Of a stretch of 64,000 bases of DNA, positions 51,916-59,936 are shown piece by piece. The position numbers and the translations under genes are program-made. The stretch spans positions 248,001 to 312,000 of the forward strand of contig NZ_SLVP01000001.1 in the NCBI RefSeq assembly GCF_004345425.1. Direction: 5' to 3'. Each line of letters begins with the position of its first letter. Position 1 is the first letter of the stretch. The DNA comes from Paenibacillus sp. BK033 (GTDB lineage: Bacteria; Bacillota; Bacilli; Paenibacillales; Paenibacillaceae). The notes below the pieces were generated by a model that was not told where the DNA came from, did no database searches, and saw nothing but the letters and a program-made list of their open reading frames with translations.

Positions 51916-52401
51916 ATGCTGGTATTCGAATCTGCTTGTCCTGAAGATGCCGTTTTTTTGTTTGAGGTTTATGCCGATACAAGGCGCGAAGAGATGGAAG
52001 CTTGGGGATGGCCGGCAGGAGACGCGGAAGCTTTTTTGCGTATGCAGTTCGAGCTTCAGACAAGGTCTTATGCGTTGCAGTTCCCGGAGGCCGTCACGCG
52101 GATCATCATTCATGACGGGAATAGAATTGGAAGGATCATTGCGTCCAGGAGCAACTCTATTCACCTCATTGATATCTCCTTGCTGGCCGGTTACCGTAAT
52201 AAAGGAATAGGTACGGCGGTAATAACCGGTTTGCAGGAGGAAGCAGCGGCAGCAGGTCTACCGGTGAAGCTCAGCGTATTGGAGCACAATCTGGCAAAGC
52301 GGTTGTACGAAAGACTTGGCTTCAAGGCTATAGGGGAAGCATCTCCTTATATCTCTATGAGCTGGCAGCCGGATAAGAGAGAGGAGCAATTATATGAGTG
52401 A
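51916..52401 (+). CDS. GNAT acetyltransferase of the collar-protein operon
   Basis: A 161-residue GNAT enzyme. The core motif is LIDISLLAGYRNKGIGTAVI, with the acetyl-CoA loop RNKGIG, and the last strand is LYERLGFKAIG. GGGGGTG precedes the ATG. Its last eight bases overlap the first collar gene, so it is translationally coupled to it. Such coupling suggests that it acetylates one of the collar proteins or a shared target, which is inference. Confidence 0.85.
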   Translation: MLVFESACPEDAVFLFEVYADTRREEMEAWGWPAGDAEAFLRMQFELQTRSYALQFPEAVTRIIIHDGNRIGRIIASRSNSIHLIDISLLAGYRNKGIGTAVITGLQEEAAAAGLPVKLSVLEHNLAKRLYERLGFKAIGEASPYISMSWQPDKREEQLYE

Positions 52402-52912
52402 GCAATATTTAGGTGAAATTCGCATGTTTGGAGGCAATTTTGCTCCTGTCGGCTGGGCTTTGTGCAATGGCCAACTATTGTCCATCAGCGAAAACGAAGC
52501 TTTGTTTACCTTGATCGGTACAACTTACGGTGGAGACGGCGTATCTAACTTTGCGCTTCCGAATATGCAGGGGCGCTTGCCTGTACATACGGGACGCAGC
52601 AATACGACAGGCAGCATGTATTCGATGGGACAGAGTGCAGGCACCGAATCCGTCACATTAATTATGAATCAGCTTCCCGTTCATTCCCACGCAGCGAACA
52701 GTTCAACTTTATCGGGAACGAGCAACAGTCCGGAGAATGCTTTTTGGGCTGTCAGCGACAAAAATCTTTATTCCGACGCAGCCTCCGACGTTACTTTAAA
52801 TGCTGCAGCTATTGGAGTAACCGGCGGGAGCCAGCCTCATGACAATATGATGCCTTATCTGGCCGTTTCGTTCATTATTGCGCTTGAGGGGATCTATCCG
52901 TCCCAATACTAA
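52394..52912 (+). CDS. Tail-collar domain protein 1 (MdpB family)
   Basis: A 172-residue phage tail-collar/MdpB-type protein. Family marks are YLGEIRMFGGNFAPVGWALC, NGQLLSISENEALFTLIGTT and YGGDGVSNFALPNMQGRLPV near the N-terminus, and GVTGGSQPHDNMMPYLAVSF with IYPSQY at the end. No signal peptide. This is the first of three paralogues in a row. No tail-tube, portal or other phage gene is nearby. Homologues in bacteria are often found in sets of three, with no known role. Confidence 0.88.
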   Translation: MSEQYLGEIRMFGGNFAPVGWALCNGQLLSISENEALFTLIGTTYGGDGVSNFALPNMQGRLPVHTGRSNTTGSMYSMGQSAGTESVTLIMNQLPVHSHAANSSTLSGTSNSPENAFWAVSDKNLYSDAASDVTLNAAAIGVTGGSQPHDNMMPYLAVSFIIALEGIYPSQY

Positions 52913-52933
52913 AGAGAAAAAGGAGGAAATATC

Positions 52934-53431
52934 ATGGCAGAACCATTTCTTGGCGAAGTAAGACAATTTCCGTTCAACTTTGCTCCAAAAGGCTGGGCGC
53001 AATGTAACGGTCAGCTCCTGCCGATCCAGCAGAATCAGGCGCTGTTTTCTCTTCTTGGCACAACGTATGGCGGCGACGGCAGGACAACCTTTGCTCTTCC
53101 GAATCTGCAAGGGCGCGTTCCGGTTCATCCAGGTCAAACCGTCGTGTTAGGACAGACGGCCGGCGAGGAAGCTCATACGCTTACCATTAACGAGATGCCG
53201 CAGCATAATCATCAAGCTAAAGGCGGATCAGATGCTACGGGATCGGGGCTAGCCGGAAAAACCTGGGGGACTTCATCCAGCGTTTCGCCTTTTGCTCCGC
53301 AGCCCAATACGATTATGTCCCCGAATGCCATTGCGCAAGCTGGCGGGAGCCAGCCTCATAACAATATGCAGCCGTATCTGGTTGTCAATTTCTGTATCGC
53401 ATTACAAGGGATTTATCCTCCGAGAGACTAG
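52934..53431 (+). CDS. Tail-collar domain protein 2 (MdpB family)
   Basis: A 165-residue paralogue: FLGEVRQFPFNFAPKGWAQC, NGQLLPIQQNQALFSLLGTT, YGGDGRTTFALPNLQGRVPV and a C-terminal GGSQPHNNMQPYLVVNF with IYPPRD. The central part, which would form the outer tip, differs from copies 1 and 3, while both ends are conserved. It starts 21 bases after copy 1 with AGGAGG. Expected to form trimers with beta-rich ends, by analogy with phage fibres. Confidence 0.88.
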   Translation: MAEPFLGEVRQFPFNFAPKGWAQCNGQLLPIQQNQALFSLLGTTYGGDGRTTFALPNLQGRVPVHPGQTVVLGQTAGEEAHTLTINEMPQHNHQAKGGSDATGSGLAGKTWGTSSSVSPFAPQPNTIMSPNAIAQAGGSQPHNNMQPYLVVNFCIALQGIYPPRD

Positions 53432-53450
53432 TAGAAAGGACTGAAAATAA

Positions 53451-53975
53451 ATGGATCCATACATTGGCGAGATTCGGTTGTTTGCAGGTAACTTCGCACC
53501 GAAAGACTGGGCATTCTGCAATGGTCAAATTATGTCTATCGCTCAAAATACAGCTCTGTTCTCTTTGCTTGGCGTCACGTACGGAGGCGACGGCAAAACG
53601 ACATTTGCTTTGCCGGATCTTCGCGGCCGCGCACCGATGCATTGGGGACAAGGACCGGGACTTTCGCTTCGAGATTTAGGCGAGATGAACGGTGAACCTA
53701 GCGTAACGCTGCTGCAAACCGAAATTCCCGCCCATACTCACCTGGCAAACGCTCAAGCCGCTTCTAACAAAACAGAGGCGCAAAATGATATTTGGGCAAT
53801 GGCGGGCGCGCCTGGCCGGGGCGGAATCCAGTATTATTCCGATAAAACGGACGTTTCTCTTAATCCGATGGCGGTAGGAATTACAGGAGGCTCTCAGCCG
53901 CACAATAATATGCAGCCTTACCAGGCACTCAATTTTATTATCTCTTTGAGAGGCATTTTCCCTCCAAGATCCTAA
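53451..53975 (+). CDS. Tail-collar domain protein 3 (MdpB family)
   Basis: A 174-residue paralogue: YIGEIRLFAGNFAPKDWAFC, NGQIMSIAQNTALFSLLGVT, YGGDGKTTFALPDLRGRAPM and the end GGSQPHNNMQPYQALNF with IFPPRS. The middle segment is longer, with WAMAGAPGRGGIQYYSDKTD. GAAAGGA precedes the ATG. A shared terminator with the convergent minus-strand gene closes the operon. Confidence 0.88.
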   Translation: MDPYIGEIRLFAGNFAPKDWAFCNGQIMSIAQNTALFSLLGVTYGGDGKTTFALPDLRGRAPMHWGQGPGLSLRDLGEMNGEPSVTLLQTEIPAHTHLANAQAASNKTEAQNDIWAMAGAPGRGGIQYYSDKTDVSLNPMAVGITGGSQPHNNMQPYQALNFIISLRGIFPPRS

Positions 53976-53981
53976 CGGCAA

Positions 53982-54015
53982 ACAAAGCCCCGGCCATTGG
54001 CCAGGGCTTTGTTTT
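53982..54015. terminator. Bidirectional terminator
   Basis: ACAAAGCCC and CGGCC pair with GGCC and GGGCTTTGT around ATT. It ends the collar operon on the plus strand; on the minus strand it begins in the stop codon of the next gene. Confidence 0.85.
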
Positions 54016-54286
54016 ATGGTTCATCCATTGCATCAGGGAGCGAGTCGTAATCATCATCGCCCGCAAAATCACGGTTATATTCCTCGTGCATTTGACGATT
54101 CTCATAGCCGTAAGGCCTTGAGGAACGCTGATCAATGCGCCAAGGACCGCTTTTGCCAGTTGGCCCCGTTATGCTCGAGCCGTAGGAACCGTCCGGAAAC
54201 TCTTCATGCGCGAGGTCATTCCTTTGCGATTCCACCGTCGATAAATCCGTGTATTCGCTGCGGTCTTCGTCCATAAACCGATCCAC
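54014..54286 (-). CDS. Small acidic hypothetical protein, 90 residues
   Basis: A hydrophilic, probably unstructured protein rich in D, E, S and R with the core SYGSSITGPTGKSGPWRIDQ and YGYENRQMHEEYNRD. It looks like a conserved Bacillales small protein, possibly sporulation-linked, but I cannot name the family with confidence. GTG at 54286 is the start: AGGAGG is eight bases upstream. Confidence 0.68.
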   Translation of the reverse strand: MDRFMDEDRSEYTDLSTVESQRNDLAHEEFPDGSYGSSITGPTGKSGPWRIDQRSSRPYGYENRQMHEEYNRDFAGDDDYDSLPDAMDEP

Positions 54287-54343
54287 CGATATCTCCTCCT
54301 GAAATGGCTTAAGTTTGCGTTCGCCCTCTCAGTTTACCCTTGA

Positions 54344-54640
54344 TTAATCGGTAAAATTCACCGTTCCTACTACAAAATATAAAAATTGAGCGAGCTCGGC
54401 CGCTTCTTCCTCCGTCAGCTGAAAGGTATGTTCCAGATAACCTTCCTCTTCCAGATCATCCGGGCCAATGATAGCCGTACGGCCGGCTTGAAGATCGGTG
54501 ATCAGCTTTTTGCCGTAAAATCTTGCCGTGGCCATAATAGCGAGGTCGAAACGCTTCATGCTTGGCGTAATAAACGTTACAAATCTAGTGGACGTATCTT
54601 CCGTTGTATCGGACATAAAATCGAAATCAGGCAGCAGCAT
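54344..54640 (-). CDS. DUF3055 family protein
   Basis: A 98-residue protein with the DUF3055 pattern: TSTRFVTFITPSMKRFDLAI, RFYGKKLITDLQAGRTAIIG, PDDLEEEGYLEHTFQLTEEE. These are small cytoplasmic proteins conserved in Bacillales, with no known function. ATG 54640 follows TGGAGG by eight bases. Confidence 0.83.
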   Translation of the reverse strand: MLLPDFDFMSDTTEDTSTRFVTFITPSMKRFDLAIMATARFYGKKLITDLQAGRTAIIGPDDLEEEGYLEHTFQLTEEEAAELAQFLYFVVGTVNFTD

Positions 54641-54747
54641 GATAAAGCCTCCATAAATCGTTTGCACACATTATACAATAAGAAAACGCTTGTAAGAAAG
54701 GTTCGGTTATGATAGCATAAAATTAATCGAATAAACGAACGTGAGGA

Positions 54748-54790
54748 AGCACCTCTCTTGCATTTTTTTGCAGGAGGGGTGCTTTTTTTT
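54748..54790 (+). terminator. Terminator-like hairpin in the leader of the HRDC gene
   Basis: AGCACCTCTCTTGC pairs with GCAGGAGGGGTGCT around a T-rich loop and is followed by eight T. No gene precedes it on this strand. It sits between a weak promoter-like pair (TTGTAA ... TAGCAT near 54689-54717) and the HRDC gene, so it could attenuate that gene or end a small RNA. CGAATAAACG (54728-54737) and CGTTTATTCG (54808-54817) flank it as a longer outer stem. Confidence 0.65.
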
Positions 54791-54853
54791 GCGTTTACGC
54801 TTGCTTACGTTTATTCGCGCGATTATCCATTTTGATTGAGGAGTGAAGGAAGC

Positions 54854-55837
54854 ATGCAAATCGTTTTTTTGAACACGTTTGAAAAACCAATTGAGGACGG
54901 CACCATTGTTACGGGAAAGCTCTCTATCTGCGAGAGAGACGGGATCTGGACCGTCTTATGGTCCGAGGGGGCGGAAGAGGCGGTCAGCTGGTTTGAAGGT
55001 ACGTCCTGGGAAGAAATGCTGATCGGCTTCCGTCATGGCGTTGCGGTTAAAATGGGCGAAGGCTATACGCCCGTCGTAGACGGCATGCTGGAGGAGAAGC
55101 GGGGAGGAGCGGGCAGCTTCTTGTCCATGCTTCAATGTTACGGCGAGCTTCATGCGAAGCAGGAGCTGTTCGAAGCGCTTCGGGAATGGCGCCGCAAGAG
55201 GGCCGTTTCGGAGAAGCGTTCGGCTTATATGGTTGCCACCAACCGGATGCTGTGGATGATTAGCGCATTTGTTCCTTATACAACGGATGAGTTGATGCAG
55301 ATTCCGGGCTGGGGGGAGCAGAAGCATGCTGCCTACGGGCAGGAGCTCCTGGAAATTACGGTTCAGCATGGCCGCGAGACCGATTTTCCGCTGAAATGGG
55401 TAACCGAGAAGCTGGAGCCGTCGGCGTATACCCAATGGATGTACAAGCAGAAGGAGGCACGCTACAAGAACGATATGCTCCGGCAGCAGCAGAAGAAGCG
55501 GATATTGAGCTTTGTTTTTGAAGGAGGCTCGATGGAACAGCTGCAATCGGAGCTGGAGCTTCCCCGACGCGAGATTATGGACAGGATTGAACAGCTCGAG
55601 ACGGAAGGCTACGACTTTGAGCCGCTTATTGCCAGGGAGCTCGCGGATATGCCGGATACGGAAAGGGAGCTGATCTGGGAAACGTTCCGCCAGGCCGGCG
55701 ACCGATACTTGAAGCCTGTGCTGCAGCAGGTATACGGGGAGGACAGCTTAAAAGAAAAGCAAATGGATGTCCTCTATGAAAGGCTGCGCCTTGTCCGTCT
55801 CCACTACCGGAAGTCCGCGAAGCAGCAAGCGATGTAA
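54854..55837 (+). CDS. HRDC-domain protein
   Basis: A 327-residue protein. An N-terminal beta-rich part (about 1-80) precedes an HRDC domain at about residues 100-180 (LFEALREWRRKRAVSEKRSA, LMQIPGWGEQKHAAYGQELL), the fold that helps RecQ and RNase D bind nucleic acid. The C-terminal third is helical with an HTH-like segment. No helicase or nuclease domain accompanies it. ATG 54854 follows GAAGGAA. A structured leader with a terminator-like hairpin lies upstream. Confidence 0.82.
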   Translation: MQIVFLNTFEKPIEDGTIVTGKLSICERDGIWTVLWSEGAEEAVSWFEGTSWEEMLIGFRHGVAVKMGEGYTPVVDGMLEEKRGGAGSFLSMLQCYGELHAKQELFEALREWRRKRAVSEKRSAYMVATNRMLWMISAFVPYTTDELMQIPGWGEQKHAAYGQELLEITVQHGRETDFPLKWVTEKLEPSAYTQWMYKQKEARYKNDMLRQQQKKRILSFVFEGGSMEQLQSELELPRREIMDRIEQLETEGYDFEPLIARELADMPDTERELIWETFRQAGDRYLKPVLQQVYGEDSLKEKQMDVLYERLRLVRLHYRKSAKQQAM

Positions 55838-55849
55838 GGTCAGGGGAAA

Positions 55850-55887
55850 AATAAAGGAAGCTCCCGGTTTAGGGGGCTTCCTTTATT
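55850..55887. terminator. Bidirectional terminator overlapping the PLC-like gene 3' end
   Basis: AATAAAGGAAGCTCCC (55850-55865) pairs with 55872-55887 around a short loop that contains the minus-strand stop codon (55869-55871). Last codons of the PLC-like gene form one arm. Confidence 0.85.
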
Positions 55888-56846
55888 CCGCCATCCGGCC
55901 ATATCGGCTCCGCATATCGAATGCTTGCGCCCGAATCGCAGGGAAGTCCGGTCTCATAGGAGAGGTTGCCGATCAGGCCTTCAGCATGCTGACGAAGCTC
56001 CGGCCTTCCGCTGCCTTCTCTTAAATAGCGAAGGACCGCGGGAATAACCAGCAGCGCATCCTCCATGGCACGGTCCCATAAGGTCCAGGCTGTCTCGTTG
56101 CGGATAACGGTTTTGTCCGAAGGATCAATCCATGGCGTTCCGGCTTCGTTCAGCACGTCGTAAGGCACCTGCTTCCGAAAGACAAAAGGATCCATTTGCC
56201 CAAAAGTAACGTTTCGTTTAATAGAAGCCGGATCGTGGAACAGACGTTGCGCCCGGATCATATCCCGAATCGCGCTATTCCAGTCTTCCTCGCGGATGAC
56301 GGGAGCAAGCTCCGGATAGAAGCTGTCCGTAATGGCCTGGAGGGCTTTCACCGCAGCTTCCGGCAGCCGCCCTCCTATGTCGATTTTACGCCATACCGGT
56401 GTTTTCCACGTTTCGATTCCCCATTGCTGCCTGGCGATAATCGTATCCATCATTACCTCGTAACGCTGGTGATCCCACTTGCGGAAGCCGGATCTGCTGA
56501 AGACAAGCGGATGCATATGCCGGTCGAGCACATGATGAAGCACAAATCCCAAAGAATAAACAACCGCCTGATCGGGCTGTCCCCCGAGTTCTGCCGAACG
56601 TCCGAGAATCGAATCGAGCAGCTTCATAAGAACAGGGCCGCAGTCCCGGTTATGCATCTCCGTGCCAAGCTGAATCATGGGCGATTTCCCCTGCCACGGC
56701 AAAAATCGGTGATAAAACAGGAAATCCGGACCCTGACAGCCCATATAAAATAACCGGCGAAGCGGTTCCGAGGCAACAAGCCCGGACTCTTGCAGCTGAT
56801 CAAGTACTTTTTGGCCAAAGATGAGATGAGCCCAAACATTAGGCAT
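55869..56846 (-). CDS. Zinc-dependent phospholipase C family protein
   Basis: A 325-residue protein of the Zn_dep_PLPC family: MPNVWAHLIFGQKVL at the N-terminus, GPDFLFYHRFLP, and the helix GFVLHHVLDRHMHPLVF with metal-binding histidines. No signal peptide, so it probably acts in the cytoplasm; activity on phospholipids is not shown for this branch. ATG 56846 has GGAGG nine bases upstream. Confidence 0.8.
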   Translation of the reverse strand: MPNVWAHLIFGQKVLDQLQESGLVASEPLRRLFYMGCQGPDFLFYHRFLPWQGKSPMIQLGTEMHNRDCGPVLMKLLDSILGRSAELGGQPDQAVVYSLGFVLHHVLDRHMHPLVFSRSGFRKWDHQRYEVMMDTIIARQQWGIETWKTPVWRKIDIGGRLPEAAVKALQAITDSFYPELAPVIREEDWNSAIRDMIRAQRLFHDPASIKRNVTFGQMDPFVFRKQVPYDVLNEAGTPWIDPSDKTVIRNETAWTLWDRAMEDALLVIPAVLRYLREGSGRPELRQHAEGLIGNLSYETGLPCDSGASIRYAEPIWPDGGIKEAP

Positions 56847-57013
56847 GGAAGAAAACCTCCACATTTTGTCAAATTAAGTATGAAAAAGTGACTATAAGCG
56901 TAGGACTTAAGCTTCAATAATGATAATATTAGTATACTTGTCCTACGTATTTAAGTATAATGGAAATAGAATAGACTACGTGCGAATTTTGTCGAAAAGG
57001 AGCGTTCCCGCTA

Positions 57014-57475
57014 ATGAAGGCAGAATACATTAATCCGTTTCTTGAAGCCGCAACGATCGTCATCGAACAGGTGATCCAGATTCGGCCTTCCACCGGAAAG
57101 CTAGGCCTTAGGAATATCGAATTAGTAGAAAATCACATTTGGATTCAGATTGGGATTAATGGGCAAATGAATGGCGACATCGTATTCGGGCTGAGTGAGC
57201 AGGTGGCTTTGAAGATGGTCTCAGCCATGATGGGCGGATTTACGATCTCCGAGCTTGACGAGATCGGCCGCAGCGCGATATCCGAACTTGGCAATATGAT
57301 TAGCGGCAATGCGAGCACCATGCTTTACAATCAGGGGGTAAACGTAGATATTACGCCTCCGAGAATCATTCTTTCGGCTAGCGACGAAAGCTTTTCCGCG
57401 GGACAGGCTTTAACCGTTCCTCTCATTATGGACGGAATCGGTCAATTTGATATTCAAGTCCTAGTCGCATCGTAA
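57014..57475 (+). CDS. cheX: Chemotaxis protein CheX
   Basis: A 153-residue CheX-type CheY-P phosphatase of the CheC/CheX/FliY group. One active-site helix with the E-x-x-N pattern is seen in ISELGNMISGNAS, and MNGDIVFGLSEQVALKMVSAMMG precedes it. CheX acts as a dimer on CheY-P to reset the motor signal. No other chemotaxis gene is in the window. An 8-bp inverted repeat CGTAGGAC/GTCCTACG (56899-56947) and a TATAAT (56956-56961) lie upstream. Confidence 0.88.
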   Translation: MKAEYINPFLEAATIVIEQVIQIRPSTGKLGLRNIELVENHIWIQIGINGQMNGDIVFGLSEQVALKMVSAMMGGFTISELDEIGRSAISELGNMISGNASTMLYNQGVNVDITPPRIILSASDESFSAGQALTVPLIMDGIGQFDIQVLVAS

Positions 57476-57485
57476 CATAGAAGCA

Positions 57486-57510
57486 GGCTCCTTCGGGAGC
57501 TATTTTTTTT
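57486..57510 (+). terminator. Intrinsic terminator after cheX
   Basis: GCTCC pairs with GGAGC around the TTCG loop, followed by eight T. Short but stable. Confidence 0.8.
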
Positions 57511-57592
57511 GGGGTTTAACTTTTGCTAATCGGGCACTGATCAAGTAAACTGAAGAGATGAGAATGAGCGAAGCGGATGCAGGTGATGATGT

Positions 57593-58366
57593 GTGTTAAA
57601 GGGGAAAATTGTCCTTATTTCCGGAGCCTCCAGCGGAATTGGAGCGGTCACGGCAAAACAGCTGGCTAAGCTTGGGGCGGTGCCGATCTTGACCGGACGG
57701 AATCTGGAGCGTCTTCGCAAGCATGCGGACGTAATCGGCGCGGCATGCCCGACGTATCAGATGGATGTAACCGATATGAAGCAGGTACAGCAGACCGTTG
57801 ATGCCATTATGGCGAAGTACGGCAAAATCGATATCCTGCTGAACAATGCGGGCTTTGGCAAATTCGAGACCTTCCTGGAAGCAGAGGTAGAGAGCTTCGA
57901 ACAGATGATGGACACCAATTACATGGGAGTTGTCCGCTGCACGAAAGCCGTGCTGCCCTACATGCTGAAGCAGGGAAGCGGACATATTGTTAATATCGCT
58001 TCCATGGCGGGGAAAATTGGTTCCTCGAAGTCTACCGGTTACTCGGCAACCAAGCATGCGGTGCTTGGCTTTACCAATTCTCTGCGCATGGAGCTGAACG
58101 GTACCGGCGTTACGGTATCGGCGGTTAATCCGGGCCCAATCCGCACCGAATTTTTCGATGTCGCCGATCCTTCGGGCACTTACGTGAAAAACGTAAGCTG
58201 GTTTATGATGAAGCCTGAATATGTCGCATCGCAAATTATTAAAGTAATGGAACGGCGGAAAGCCGAAGTGGATCTGCCAAAAACAGCGGCTGTAGGCATT
58301 AAGCTGTATCAGCTGTTCCCGCGCATCGCCGACCGCGTATTTGGCGGTTGGTTCAATCGAAAATAG
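57593..58366 (+). CDS. Short-chain dehydrogenase (DltE/YqjQ-like)
   Basis: A 257-residue SDR with SGASSGIGA at residues 10-18, NNAGFGKF at about 86, IASMAGKIGSSKSTGYSATKHA with catalytic Tyr and Lys, and a longer C-terminal substrate region than the SDR at 21741-22421. GTG at 57593 is preceded by AGGTGAT. The DEAD-box gene starts 24 bases after its stop and is probably co-transcribed. Substrate unknown. Confidence 0.88.
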   Translation: MLKGKIVLISGASSGIGAVTAKQLAKLGAVPILTGRNLERLRKHADVIGAACPTYQMDVTDMKQVQQTVDAIMAKYGKIDILLNNAGFGKFETFLEAEVESFEQMMDTNYMGVVRCTKAVLPYMLKQGSGHIVNIASMAGKIGSSKSTGYSATKHAVLGFTNSLRMELNGTGVTVSAVNPGPIRTEFFDVADPSGTYVKNVSWFMMKPEYVASQIIKVMERRKAEVDLPKTAAVGIKLYQLFPRIADRVFGGWFNRK

Positions 58367-58390
58367 CGGTGGAATAAGAAAGGAACGTAT

Positions 58391-59809
58391 ATGAGTCAAA
58401 AGACATGGAATGATTTAGGCATTACGAAGGCGCTTGGCGATAAGCTGGAAGCGAACAACATAAAGGTCCCCTCGGCCATCCAAGCCGAGGCGATCCCGAC
58501 CTTGCTGGAAGGCCGGGATGTATCCGCGCGATCGCAGACGGGCTCGGGCAAGACGTTGGCTTATTTGCTGCCGATGCTTCAACAGCTGAATACCTCATCG
58601 GGGGCCATTCAAGCGATTATCCTGGCTCCGACACAGGAGCTGGCGATGCAAATCGTCCGCGTAGCCGAAGGATACGCGGAGCCGCTTGGCCTTCGCGTAC
58701 AGCAGCTGATTGGAGGCGCGGCGATGAAGCGCCAAATCGAGAAGCTGAAGCTTCGTCCGCAAATTGTCATCGGTACACCGGGTCGGATTCACGAGTTGTT
58801 AAAGCTGCGCAAGCTGAAGTTAAGCGATGTGCGTCATATTGTGATCGACGAAGCGGATCAGGTGTTTGAGCTTGGCTCTACCCGCGAGGTGGAGACGATC
58901 CTGTTCGCCATGAGTCAGGAACGCCAGCTGGCCTTTTTCTCCGCAACGTATCCCGACGTAATGGCACGGTTTGAAGGACGCTGGATGAAGGAGCCCGTCC
59001 GCATTCAGATTTCGCCGGAGCAACGGGTTTCGGAGACGATCAATAATTTCTATATCGTATGCGATAAACGGGACAAGCCGGATGCAGCAAGACGGATTGT
59101 CCGCATGCTGAAGCCGGAATCCGCGCTATTGTTCCTGAACGTTACCGAAAATATCGCGAATTGGGAAGCGAAGCTGAGCTACGAAGGCTTCTCCGTCGAA
59201 ACTTTGTACGGCGATGCGGACAAGCAGCGCCGGGCAGCAACGCTGGCCAGATTCCGCGAAGGAAAAACGCAGCTGCTTCTCGCAACCGACGTTGCGGCCA
59301 GAGGTCTCGATATTGAGGGTCTGCAGCTTGTCATTAATCTGGATCCTCCTATCGATGCGGATCATTACGTACACCGTGCCGGTCGTACAGGGCGTATGGG
59401 CCGCCAAGGAACCGTTATCTCGCTAATTACGCCGCAAGAACGGTTTATTATGGATAAATTCCGCAAATCGCTTCGCATCGAGCTGCCGGAGAAGGCGATG
59501 TACAAAGGCGAATTCGTGGCTCCAAGCGAACTGCCGAATAAAGTTTCGGCAAGACCTTCCCCACGCCGGACGGCCGATGAGCAGGAAGCGGGTACGCGTT
59601 CTTTCGTTGCGCCCAAGAACAGCAAAGAATGGGAATCGTTGCTGAAGGAAGACCGGAAGCCTAAAAAAGGTGCTGCAAAGCCGGACATCGCCGCTCCGGC
59701 ACCGCGTCCAAAGCCCGCTGCAACCAAGCAGGAGCGGCTACGCGACAAGAAAGACAAGGGAGCTCCGAAGTGGCTGAAGGCCAAGCGCGAAAGTCAGGAA
59801 AACCAATAA
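58391..59809 (+). CDS. DEAD-box RNA helicase
   Basis: A 472-residue helicase with the full motif set: motif I ARSQTGSGKT, Ia APTQELA, Ib TPGRI, II VIDEADQ, III FFSATY, V ATDVAARGLDI and VI HRAGRTGRMG. A basic low-complexity tail from about residue 375 (ending KDKGAPKWLKAKRES) should bind RNA. It resembles the small cold-response helicases of Bacillus (YfmL/CshC class). AAAGGAACG precedes the ATG. Possible roles are ribosome assembly or RNA turnover. Confidence 0.92.
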   Translation: MSQKTWNDLGITKALGDKLEANNIKVPSAIQAEAIPTLLEGRDVSARSQTGSGKTLAYLLPMLQQLNTSSGAIQAIILAPTQELAMQIVRVAEGYAEPLGLRVQQLIGGAAMKRQIEKLKLRPQIVIGTPGRIHELLKLRKLKLSDVRHIVIDEADQVFELGSTREVETILFAMSQERQLAFFSATYPDVMARFEGRWMKEPVRIQISPEQRVSETINNFYIVCDKRDKPDAARRIVRMLKPESALLFLNVTENIANWEAKLSYEGFSVETLYGDADKQRRAATLARFREGKTQLLLATDVAARGLDIEGLQLVINLDPPIDADHYVHRAGRTGRMGRQGTVISLITPQERFIMDKFRKSLRIELPEKAMYKGEFVAPSELPNKVSARPSPRRTADEQEAGTRSFVAPKNSKEWESLLKEDRKPKKGAAKPDIAAPAPRPKPAATKQERLRDKKDKGAPKWLKAKRESQENQ

Positions 59810-59836
59810 AAAACCAAATAAAAGAAATTTTTTTAG

Positions 59837-59933
59837 AAGCCACCCTCCCAAAACTTCAGACCTTCGACGAAAACGTATAGGCGAAGGTACAAGCGGATTA
59901 AATTCCGTCAAAAAGTACAAGGGAGAGTGGCTT
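59837..59933 (+). promoter_or_regulatory. Multi-branched leader that pairs with the ribosome site of the SLH gene
   Basis: Outer stem: 59837-59849 pairs with 59921-59933 (12 of 13 bp). Inside are a hairpin at 59860-59888 (ACCTTCG/CGAAGGT) and a small one at 59894-59907 (CGGA/TCCG). GGGAG of the outer 3' arm is the only candidate ribosome site for ATG 59937. Folding would therefore hide it. A short T-run after the stem means that it could also act as a terminator for the helicase gene. Confidence 0.7.
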
Positions 59934-59936
59934 TTT

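Noticed and set aside
52394-53975. Prophage remnant
   Set aside because: Only collar-domain proteins are present. There is no integrase, terminase, portal, tail tube or lysis gene, and host-like promoter and terminator bracket the operon.
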